In this document: in pieces, positions 1-12,000 of the stretch
How the letters are laid out: every line of letters starts with the position of its first letter
Numbering within the stretch: position 1 is the first letter of the stretch
NCBI GenBank assembly: GCA_023391285.1
Contig: JAEWBF010000012.1
Coordinates: 87,794-151,793 of the forward strand
DNA: 64,000 nucleotides
From: Verrucomicrobiota bacterium
GTDB taxonomy: Bacteria > Verrucomicrobiota > Verrucomicrobiia > Opitutales > Opitutaceae
Direction of reading: 5' to 3'
Position numbers and translations under genes: made by a program
Notes under the pieces: model-generated
Seen by the model: only the letters and a program-made list of their open reading frames with translations
Database searches by the model: none
Told to the model about the DNA's origin: nothing

Positions 1-2
1 TG

Positions 3-3000
3 AGCTCCGTGCCGATCGATGTCGTGGTGCCCGGCAGCATCGTGAAGGGGCTCTTCACCTTCTATCCGGATCCCGACCGCCCGGGGCAGCTTCTCTACGG
101 CGCGCCGATTCCTGATTTGGCCCCACTGCTGCTCGGCCGGTTGCCGCGTGGCGTTGCCGCGCCGCAGCCGAAAACGCTGGTGCCGCTACAGCTCGCGGAG
201 ACCCCCTATAACGAAGCGCCGACGCTCAGCAGTTTCCCGAATGAATCGTTGCGCGTCGAGGCCGGGTTCAGTTCGACCGCGAATGTTCACACGGGCGCTT
301 TCCAGACGACGCACGATCTCGTCAGCTATTTCTCGTTGCAGCAGCGCAACACGCTCACGCTCGCCTACGATTCGCTGACGGCTGATCCGCTCCACATTTA
401 CTACTTCGCGGTGGCCGGCTTTGGCGGCGATGCCGCGGGGGCTACGCTCATCACGCGGCTCACGATTCGGAATGATGCGGGCGACATCGTAATGGCAGCG
501 GGGCTCACGCCGGAACAAGCGGCTCCCCTCGGCCTGACCGGCGGTGAGATGCTGTTCAAATTGCCCGCAGCGATCGCGCCGGGCGACACGTATGGCGCCG
601 GCATCCCCATCGATTTGTCGGATCTCCCGACGGGACTCTACACCGTCGTATTCGAGTATGGGCTGTTCAAGCGGGACGCGGCGGGCGAGTTCTCCATTGG
701 ACGTTTCTTTACGCGGACGGAGCCCTATGCGGTCGTGAATCACAAGGAAGGCATGTTCGGAGCAGGGTGGGGACTGGCCGGGCTCTTTGAACTTTTCCTC
801 GGCGACAGCGGCGCGCTGCTGGTCGACGGCGCGGGCAAGGCGGAAATCTATCTCGCGCCGGACCGCGTTGGCCAGCCCTTCACGGCGCTTTCAGCCGCGG
901 ATTACTCGCAGCTGATTCAGGACGCGGGCGGGCGCTTTCAACTCCGGCTCAAGGACGGCACCACGTATGTTTTCGATGGCGAGGGGAAGGTGTCGGTGAA
1001 GCGCGATCGAAACGGAAACGAAACGACGTATCAGTGGGGTGGAGACAAACTGCTTGCGATCATCGATCCGGTGGGACTCGCCACCCGCTTCGAATATGCG
1101 GGCGATCAGGTTGTGCGGATAACCGATCCTGCCGGGCGTGTCTCTGAATTGGTCTACGCCAGCGGAAATCTGGTCGAGATCATCGATCCCGACGGCGGCC
1201 GCACCACGTATCGCTATGAGCACAGCGAACTGGAGCACGTGATGACAGGTCTGACGCTGGCCCGCGGCAACGACCCCCGAGAAACGAGCGGCCTTCGCTT
1301 CGATGAACGCATGGATTATGACGTCTTCGGCCGTCTGATCGGAGGGATGCGGGTCGACGGCAAGACCTTCTCGCTCCGTCCGGCGCAGTCGGTGGCCGTG
1401 GTAAATCTCGACGAGGGCGATGCGCTCGATCCCGACGAGCCTTTTGCAACGGTGAAGCTGAGCACCATTGATGGGAGCAAGCAGAAGCACTTTGCCACCG
1501 CGACCTACACCTCGTTCGAGCGGAGGGTCGTCACCTATACGATGACCGGTTTCGGGCAGTTCGAAGCCTCGAAGGACGAGGACGATCTCACGGAAGTTGT
1601 CTATGTGCGAGACGAACGCGGACTCGTGCAAACGACGACCAACGCCAAGGGCGATAAACTCGAGCTTATCTACGACGATTTTGGGAATCTGATCAGCCGC
1701 AGCGATTATCCGAGCGGAGGTCGCGTGACGGAAACGTGGACCTACGATCTACGGTGGTCGATCGTGACCAGTTATGTCGACGGCACGGGACGCACTTCGA
1801 GCTACACACTGGACGACCATGGCAATGTGATCTCGACCACCATTACCGGCGGCAGCGGCTCGCCGGGATCGGTCACGCTGCGTTACACCTACGACGATCG
1901 CGGGCTGATTACTTCGTCCGCGGATGGGAACGGCAACGTCACTCGTTTCGACTACGACGGATACGGACGTTTGACGACGACCACGTTTGCCGATGGAGCG
2001 TCGACCCGCATCGACTATGCGGACCTGAGTGGGAATCCCACGAGTTCAACGGACGAGGTGGGCGTCCGCACCACGGTGAGGTTCGACGAGATGAACCGGT
2101 TGATTGCTCGCTCCGTCGCCGAGCCGAACGCGCCCGGGGGCGAATGGACGTGGACCTTCGCCCACGACAAGGCGGGGAATCAAACGCGGGCGGTCGACTC
2201 CAACGGTGTGCCCACGACGACGGTCTACGACCAGATGAACCGGCCGCTCTCGAGCACGGTGCAGGTAGGTCCGGACCAGACTGCCGTGACCCGCTTCGGC
2301 TATACGGCCGGCAGCATCGCAACGCCTTACGCGGTCCCGAGCAACGAGCGGTATTCGTATCGTTACCGGCAGGAGCCGAACGGCGGAGTTTACACCGAAG
2401 TTTACGACAAGTTCGGCAAGCTCATCCATTCGATCGATCCGCTCGGGGCCGTGACGAGCACGACCTACGACGAAGGCGGCCACCTCTTGCGACGCGTGCT
2501 GCCGAACGGGGCGGTCGTCACGTATGTGACCGACGCACGAGGACGCGTGTTGTCGGAGTCCGGCCCCGTAACTGGCTCGAGGATTTCGTTCACCTATGAC
2601 GAGGCGGACCGTGTCGTTTCGACCAGGCGCACCAACGTCGGCAACGGCGGCGATCAGACGACCACCTATCTCTACAACCTCTATGACCAGCCAACGCGGA
2701 TCGTGGACGCGGAGGGATATGTAACCCTCAACGAATACGATGCCGCGGGTAATCTCGTCTCGTCGACGAGCGCGGCGGGAACCGCGGACGCGTTTACGGT
2801 CCGGCATACCTACGATTCCCGCAACCGCGTGGTCAGCACCGACGTGAATGGCGCCGCGACGATCGCAACGACCTATTTTGCAAACGGCCTTATCGCCTCG
2901 GTTTCCGATCCTCGCGATGCCCGCTGGTTGACGAGCTACACTTACGACGCGCTGCGTCGCCAAACCTCGGTTACGAACGCGAACGGCGAAACCATACGCA

Positions 3001-6000
3001 CGGTCTTTGATGGAGAAGGCAATCTGCTGGCGGCGACCGATGCTCGCGGCTTCACCACGACCTACGCTTACAACGGCAAGAATCTCCGCACATCGATGGT
3101 GGACCCGCTCGATCGGGAGACCCGCTACGAATACAGCGCGGGCGGCGATCTCCTGCGCACGATCGATCCACGCGGCGGCGTGATGACATCGGAATACAAC
3201 CTCCGACACGAGGTGATTCGTTCGGTCGATGCGGAAGGCGGCGTGCGCCGATATACCTATGATGCCATGGGCGCGGTGCTGGTCGAAACGGATCCGTTGG
3301 GCCGCACGACCACCTACACTTACGACAAGGCGCGCCGACCGCTCACGAAAGTCGACGCGCTCGGGCAGATCACGCGCTTCACCTACGATCTCGTTGGCAA
3401 CTTGATCGAAGTCATCGGCCCGCAGGGCGTGCAATACAGCACGAAGATGGAATACGACCGGCTCAACCGGCTCGTAAAAGTGATCAACGCGCCGGGGACG
3501 GAGAACCAGTCTTCCGAAAGCACCGTCTACACCGGGCTCGGCTTTGTCCGCCGGACCATCGATCCGCTCGGCCGGATCACGGAATACACCTATGATGACC
3601 TCGGCCATGTCGCCACCCGCACCGACGCGCGCGGCTCCGAGGACGAGGTGACGTGGAAATATGAATACGATGCGGGCGGCAATCTGCTGAGCGTGACCGA
3701 CCCGCGCGGCGATTATTACACGACGCGCTACACCTATGATTCGGTCGGACGCCAGACCTCGGTCGAGCTCCCGCAGGGAAATCCGGGGGCGGGCGGGCTT
3801 CCGCCCGCGAAGGTGATCATGACCCATGATGCCGCCGGCAACGTGCTCACCCGCACGGACCCGCGCAGCGCCTCGATCGTCACGACGTATCGCTATGACG
3901 AGCTTAACCGGCTGATCGAGCAGAGTGGTCCCGGCGGGGTCGTGAAGCTTACCTACGATGAAAATGGCAACCTCATCACCGTGACCGATGCCGGGGGCAA
4001 CGTGACGACCTTCGCCTACGACCTGCTCAACCGGCAGATTTCTGAGACGACGGCGGACGGCGGCGTAACCGAGCGCGATTACGACGCTGCGGGCAATCTC
4101 GTGCGCGAAGCGGGGCCGACGAGGCCGACGCAAGGCGGCGGCGTGCACGAGTGGGTCTACACCTACGACGCGCTCAATCGCCGAATCGGGGTGAAGGACC
4201 CCGAGGGTTTCTCGACGATCTATACTTACACTCCGGGGAACCAAGTGGCGACGGTCACAGACGCTCGCGGATTCGTCACAACGTTCGGCTACGATTTCCT
4301 CAACCGCCTGATCTCGACCCGCCGGCAGGTGGGAGGAGGGCAGGCCGACGTGGTCGAGTCTTCGACCTTCGATGCCGCGGGCAACAGAACCACCAGCACG
4401 GACGCACGCGGCTTCGTCACCACCTACGTTTACGACAACCTCAACCGCCTGGTGCGGACCGTTGCGCCGCCGGCCAACGTGGGCGGTGCGGAACGCGTGG
4501 CGACCTTCGCTTACGACGAAGTCGGCAACCTGATCGCAGCGACCGACCCGCGCGGCGACTACTACACGACGCGCTACGACTACGACGCGCAAAACCGCGT
4601 GATCGCCGAGCACCGGCCGCAAGGGAGTGCAGGCAACGCGCAGCCCGCGGCGGTGACGAGGAAGGTTTACGACGCCGCCGGGAACCTGATCGAACTCCAT
4701 GATCCGCGAGGCAACAGCTGGGTTACGCGCTACGAATTCGACGATGCTGGACGCCTCATCAAAGTCACGCTGCCGCAAGGCTCGACCATCGCGGCTCAGC
4801 CCGACGCCAACGAAACCTACACTTACTCGGCGGGCGGCAATCTCCTCACGCGCACGGACGCGGTCGGCAACACCACGACTTACACCTACGACAATCGCAA
4901 CCGCGTGCAGACCGTCACCGACGCCGCGGGCAACACCACCACCTACACCTACGATCCGCTTGGCAACGTCCTCCAGTTGGTCGAGTTCGATGCGAGCACC
5001 GGTCGGACGCGGACGACGACCTACACCTACGACGGGCTGCAGCGCCGCACGTCCGAACAGATCGACGGGACCTTCGTGACGACGTATTCCTACGACGCCA
5101 CAGGTAATCGGACGGAGATTGTCGGCCCGCTGAGCAACGCAGCGGGAGCCAAGTTTAAAGAAACCTCCACCTACGATGGACTGGGCCGCCTGCTCACCTA
5201 CACCGACCGGGGCGGCTACACCGCGACTTACGCCTACGACCCGGCGGGAAACGTGGTGTCGCACACCAACGGTCGCGGATTCACCACGCTGACCGAATAC
5301 ACGCCGGCGGGATATGTTGCACGCGTGCAGCGTCCAATCGACGAGGGCAACTATGCCACGACGTCTTACACCTACGACAACGCGGGCAACGCGGTGCGGA
5401 TCGTCGATCCGCGCGGGGAAGCGTTCGCGACCACGATCGATTTCGACGCCCAGAACCAGGTCATTCGTCGAACGCTGGTCATCGGTGACGGCGCGGCCGA
5501 CGCGGTGGAAACGTTCTCCTACGACGAGAACGGCAACCTGCTTTCGAGCACGGATGCGCTCGGGCGCGTCACGACGCACATCTACGACGCGCAGGACCGT
5601 GTCGTGCGAACCACCTACACCGCGGATGGCCCCGCCGGCGCGCGCACGGTGCAGGAAGAGTTCCGCTATTACGGCGCCGGCAATCTGGTGTGGCATCAGG
5701 GCGTCGGCGGCGGCGACTACATCACGGAATTCGGCTACGATCCGCTCAACCGGCTCACCCGCCTCATCGATGCCGAAGGCCAGATGATCACGTGGCGCTA
5801 CGATCGCTGGGGCAACCTTCTCAGCGAAGTCGCTCCGCATGGCACGACCTCCTACACTTACGATGCGCTGAATCGCCAGCTCACGCAGACCGATCCGTTG
5901 GGTGCCACGACGACCCATATCCATTTGGGCACTACTTCGGTTGTCGTGGTGGTCGATGCGCTTGGGCGTAGAACGACCAATACCTTCGACGGGCTGGGAC

Positions 6001-9000
6001 GACTCATCGAGCAGGTCGATGCGCTCGGTGGCAAAGTGGTTCGCGAATATGACGCCGCGGGCAATCTCACCGCAGTGGTTAGCGCGCTGGGGGTGCGCAC
6101 CGAATACACCTACGACGCGCGCAATCTTCGCACCGGCGAGACTCACGCGGCCGGCACCGACGAGGAGATTTCGGCGCGCTATGCCTACGACGAACTCGGA
6201 CGTCTGGTGCTCGCGACCGACTTCCGCGGAGAGTTCTATCGGACGACTTACACCTATGACGGCCTCGGCCGGCGCACCGTGATGGTGCAGCAGGTGGGGA
6301 CCGAGGCCGATCCGTTGGAGGCCACGACGCGTTGGGAATACGACCTTGTCGGCAACGTCACGGCCGAGATCGATCCGCTTGGTCGCCGCACGGAGAACAC
6401 CTACGACGCGCGCAACCGGCTGGTCTCCACGACGACACCGGCCGGCACCGCGGCCAACCCGCAAACCGCCACGACACGCTTCGACTATAACGACGCGGGC
6501 CAGCGCGCGCGGATGATCAGCCCGCTCGGTTTCGTGACGACGGCGACATTCGATCGCGTCGGACGGCAGTTGACGCGCGTGATCGAGTCGCCCCACGGGA
6601 ATATCGTCACCACCTGGAGTTACTCGTATGCGGGTGGACTTCTGCGAATCACGGAGACGGATCCCACCGGCGTGGCCGTCACCACGGAATACGACGCCAA
6701 TCGCCGTCCCGCTCGGATCGTCGATCCGCGCAACGGCACCACGACCTACACGTATGATCCCGTCGGCAATGTGCTCACCCGTTCGCTCGGCCGCGTCACC
6801 ACAACCTACACGTATGATGAGCTGAATCGCGTCACGAGCGTGACGGACGGCGCCGGTGGAGTGACGTCTTACACCTACGATGCCGCGTGGAACGTGCTCA
6901 CGGAAACGGACCGTCTGGGCCACACGACCACCTATACGTATGATCTTCTCAACCGCCGCGATTCGATGACGAACGCCGTCGGCGGTGTGACCCGTTATAC
7001 GTTCGACGCGCAAGGCAATCTCACCTCGATCACCGACCCGCTTGGCACGGTGACGAGCTACACCTACGACGCCACGAACCTCCTGCGCGCCGACACCAAC
7101 GCCAAGGGTGCGCGCAACTATTTCTACGATGCGGCGGGCAACCTCATCAAAGCGGTCGATCGCGACGGTCGCTCGCGCGTGTTCGATCACGATCTCGGGC
7201 ACCGGGTAATCACCGAGACATGGGTCGATACCGGCGGCTCGACCGTGGGCGTGATTCGCACGGACTACGACCTCGAGGGGCGGGTGGTGCGGATTGTGGA
7301 CGGTAGCAGCACGGTCGAGCGCACTTACACGGCAGATGCCAGCGGCCGCGTGCTCAGCGAAACGCAGTCGATCGTGGGCGGCCCCTCTGTGGTCATCCAT
7401 TACGCGAGCGACGGCCTCGGCCAAATCCTCAACGCCTCGCTTTGGCTCGGTGGCGGAGCATCGCCGCTTGTTGCCAACGTCTACAGCTACGATCCGCTGA
7501 CCAACCGTCTTATCGGCGTGACGCAGAGCGGATCGTTCGTGCAGACGAAGAGCGCTACGTTCACCTATGAAGCAGATCTCTACGCCCTCGCTTCGATCAC
7601 ACGGAAGCTGGGTGGTCAGACAGTAGCGACGACCAACTACACGATCGATGCGCGCACGCTGACCACGCTCATCACTCATCTCAACGCAGCGGGCGCGACG
7701 CTCGCGAGTTACAGCCTCACCTACAACGCCGGCGCTCTCCTCGTGCGCAGCGACTCGCACCACGGCACGGCGACCTACAGCTACGATGCGACGAACCAGC
7801 TCACATCGGTGAACTACACCGACCCGCTGATGCCGGGTGAAACGTATGCCTATGATCTGGCCGGCAACCGCATCGCGTCACACCGCCAAGGTGGATTCGT
7901 GATCGGCGCCAACAACGAAGTCAGCGAAACGACGCCGCAGATTTACACCTACGACAAGGAAGGGAACGTGACGCGCCGCGTCGACAACGCCGCGCGCCGA
8001 ATCTACGACCTCACGTGGGATCACCGCAATCGCCTGGTGGCGGTGGTGGAGACGGACTTCGGCGGCGCAGTCATCTCGGAATTTCGCTATGCTTACGACG
8101 GGATGAACCGCCGCATCATGCAGGAGACCCGCACGCGTATCCCGACCGACGATACGGTTGCACGTTATTACGCCTACGACGGGCAGCAGGTTTGGATGGA
8201 GTTCGTCGACCAGGGCTTCGGCGCCGCGCCGGCCGTCGCTTATCTTCGCGGCGCGACTCCCGATGTGATGCTCGCGCAGGACGGTGGCAGCGCGGCGACG
8301 GTCTACTGGTATCTCGCGGACCAGCAGAACACGATTCGCGATGTGATCTCGAGCGCGGGCGCGATCGTTGCGACTGCGCGCATCGACGCGTTTGGCAACG
8401 TCATCTCGCTCTCGAATCCAAATCTCGGCCTGCGCCATTTCTTCATCGGCGCGGAGTGGGATGCGGCGGTGGGAATGTATCGGATGGGCGCGCGTTTCTA
8501 CGATCCCGACCTCGGCCGCTTCATCAGCCAGGATCCGCTCGGCCTCGCGGCCGGAGACACCAATCTCTATCGCTACTCGGGGAACGACCCGGTCAATCGC
8601 GCCGACCCCAGCGGTCTGCTTTCGACGCCGACGAACTCGACGGCGCGATATCACGATTCCCGCATGCGCAATGCCGAGCTCGACGGGCTGAAGTCGGCGA
8701 TCGCAACGTTTTTCACGGGGCGATACGACATCGGCAAGCGGCCCGACGACCATAGTTCCGGCTTCAGCTGGTCGTTCAGCGACTTCAAGGAGCGCATGAC
8801 CTTCTTCGGTGGCAACCTCTCCAAGTTCGCCACGGGCTGGCTGAGCGGGTTCAACGACCTCGTGGTCCAGGGCAAGTATACCGTGACCGATCTGCTCGGC
8901 TACAAGACCGAGAACGGATTCCGCAGCGAGCTGTTGAAGCTCTCCTATAACGTCAACTCGTTCGGCGATGCCGCGGGCCTCGCCAAGCATATGATCGCGG

Positions 9001-12000
9001 CGCCCTTCGTCGGAATGATGCAGCTCGCGGTGGCGATTGGTTCCGGCGATCCCGAGGCGGCGGGGAAGCTCGCTGCCGGCACGCTTCCCTGGCCCGGAAG
9101 CTTGGGACGGCTGGGGACGTTTGGCAGCCGCGCGGTGAACTCCGGCTTGCGTGTCGCGTTCGCCGAGGCGCGGCTCGCGTTTGCCGGCAAGGGCGTCACG
9201 GGTGGGCTCGGTGTGATGACCAACAGCATCAAGAGTAGTGTTTTTTCGGCCGGGAAAAACGTCGTCATAGCTGGCTGGGCTAATGCGAATCCGCTGAGTT
9301 TGGCGAAGGCATCGTGGGACTTTGCGCACACGGCGCGTCGCGGCCTGGTTGGACTCGCGCGAGGTGCGACTGCCACGCCGGGCGCCGTGGCTCTCACCGT
9401 GCGCACGCTCGGCACGCACCTGTCGGATGAGATCGCGACGGCCGGCGGATTGTCGTCCCGCAACGCCGCGAGTATCGCAGGTCGGGCGGCCTATCGCGCT
9501 GGAGCGGAACTCCTCGGCCCGACGCTGGGGCGGGTGCGAGATGCCATGGCTCTCTTCTTCGGAAAAGGCGTGCTCAACGATACGCGACGCAACGAGGCCG
9601 CGACCGGAGCCGTCACTCAGCAGTCGATTGCCGAGAGGTATCCTTCATATTCTCCGGAGGCCATCGAGCGCCGACGCGCGGAGGCGTATGCGGGAGCGAA
9701 GGCCGCGGGGGCTGGTGATTTGTGGGCGAATCATATCGCCGATGTGGCAGTGGAGAAGCACAGGGCGTTCGTCCGCGATTTGGTGGCAGAGGATATCGGC
9801 AAGGTGATCTACGATTTCGAGTTCGGATCGAGTCGGAAAAAACTTGGTGAGTCCGCTGCCCATGAGCATGCGCGCGCGAAAGCCAACGCGGCGATCGAGG
9901 CATTCCAGGCGCAAAGCGTAGCCGCTTTTCAGCCGAAACTGATCAACGGCGTCGACGGCCCGGTCACAGCACGGCTCACTGACGAGCAGTTTTTCGGATC
10001 GATCCAAACGGCATCACCGACGATCGCAGCGGGCATTCGCAGCGGCGATCCGCATGCGCTCGCCCTCGCTTACACGCTTCGAAAGGCGAAGGATTGGACG
10101 AATATTCGGGAAGCTCTTTTGGAGCAGGTCAGCGCGGGTCGCACGCTGGACGAGTTCAAGATGATGGGCGCCGCCGACAGCGTGACTTTCAACCAGATTG
10201 CCCAGGCGAGCAATGGCTTCGCGGCGCCACAGGGCATGGCGAAAGTCATGGCCGCGTTGCGCGGCGAAGCGGCGAAGTCGCGCACGCTGGCGGCGTTTGG
10301 CGGATTTGGCACGGACCTCGTCGGCTTTGCGAACCGCCACATCCTCATCACGGCGGTGCGCGAAGGCCGGATGAACGTCGTGGCGCTTTCGAAAGCCTAC
10401 GGTGTCGGCGGCGAAGCGCTGACGATCGGACGCATCATTCCTGACCTCGGGAAACCGGGTGGACCGTTCTCAAAGGAGCTGGGCGACATCGATCTCGCGG
10501 TGCTGCGGCACGTGGACGAAGGCGCGCTGCCGGGCAACGAAGCGATCAATTACACGCAGAAACAGCAGATCGAAATTCTCCAAACGAAATTCAAAGGCAT
10601 TCTCGCCGACCGATTCGTGGAGCCACGCATCAACGAGAAGACCGGCAAGACCGAATACCTGACCGATTTCGATTACGCCAAATACGAGAACCTCTCGTTG
10701 CGCGGCTACAGCTCGACGCTACGCGGCCGCGCTCTGTTCTCCGAGGGTGCGCTAGTGGGCCGGCAGGAATCCGCGCTCTTCGGTAACGGCGGCGTGGTCG
10801 TCCGCGACTTCCCGCAGTTCTTCGAAGCAATTCCGCAGACGCTGCAGGAAGGCATTTCGCACACGATCAATGTCGAGATGCTGACCCGCAACGGATTCCT
10901 GAACGCGTTGAACACCTATGTGGTGCCGCGTCATCTCATCTACGAACTCGGTAACCGCGCGGGCACGGCGAACTTGACGCTGCATCAGGCCGCCACGCAG
11001 TCGCTGTCCAGCTTCTACGCGCTTGTGCTGAGCCCCAATCGGCCACCGTCCGAGGAGTCGTTCCTCGGTCCGCTCGCGCAGCCGCGGCCGAAGTCGCAGA
11101 CGACGGTCACGCGGCCGTCGGATAACATCGGGCCGCAGGCTCCTGCCTCGTCCACGCCGAGCGGTTCTCTTCTCACCGTCGACCCGACCGCGACGACCAT
11201 GATTTCGGACATCGCTTATCTCCCCCGTGGCGAACCGTCGGACGAGTTGTCAGCTCTTTGGAACAAGCTAGTGGCAGCTGCGTTGGCCGAGTGGGAAGCC
11301 GTGCTCAACGAGCGACTCTCGCTCGATCTCGAACTCGTGATTGCCGATCTGCCCGGCACGGCGTTGGGCGCGGCGGAAATCACTTCGATCGGCGAAAGCG
11401 GCCGCGTGACGGCGGGGCGCATCACGATCGACGGGGCCGCGGGCGGACGGGGCTGGTTCATCGATCCAACGCCGCAAGACGATCGCGAATTCGACGGCCA
11501 CGATGCGACGGTGCTCGGGCGGTTCGACCTTTATACACTTACGCTCCACGAGATCGGCCATCTGCTTGGTTTCACGAGTCGGTTCTCCGGCTTTGCCAGC
11601 GCGGTGACCACCGGCGCCTCGGGACGCCCGCATTTCGTCTCGGAAACGCTCGATGTCGCGCTGGCTCACGACGGCGAGCATTTCCACGCGGAGGGGTCGT
11701 CGGCCGCGTTGATGGGCGCGCACCTCGCGCCGGGCGTTCGGCGGCTGCCATCGATCTTCGAAGCGACGATCATTCGGCAGGCGTGGCAATTGGCTGACCA
11801 AAGGACCGCGGCCGGTTTGGGCGGTCCAAGCTTCGCGCTCGCCGGAGCGCCGCTCGGTTTTGTCGAACTGGCGGATGCGGTCGATGAAGGCCTGGTGAAC
11901 CCGCCCAACAGCATCGCGAATGGTTGGTTCGATGAAATCACCGCAACCGGCGCGCCAGTCGGCTGGCAGGTCCTTGGCGCAGTCGCGGTCACGGAGGGAC

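Noticed and set aside
2046..7763. A 1905-codon open frame on the minus strand
   Set aside because: It mirrors the YD-repeat region of the RHS gene; the repetitive, GC-biased codons keep the opposite strand open. Its product is low-complexity Arg/Val-rich with no family features.
1000..8600. A CRISPR-like array or microsatellite in the repetitive region
   Set aside because: The repeats are coding YD units that vary in length and sequence, without fixed repeats and unique spacers.
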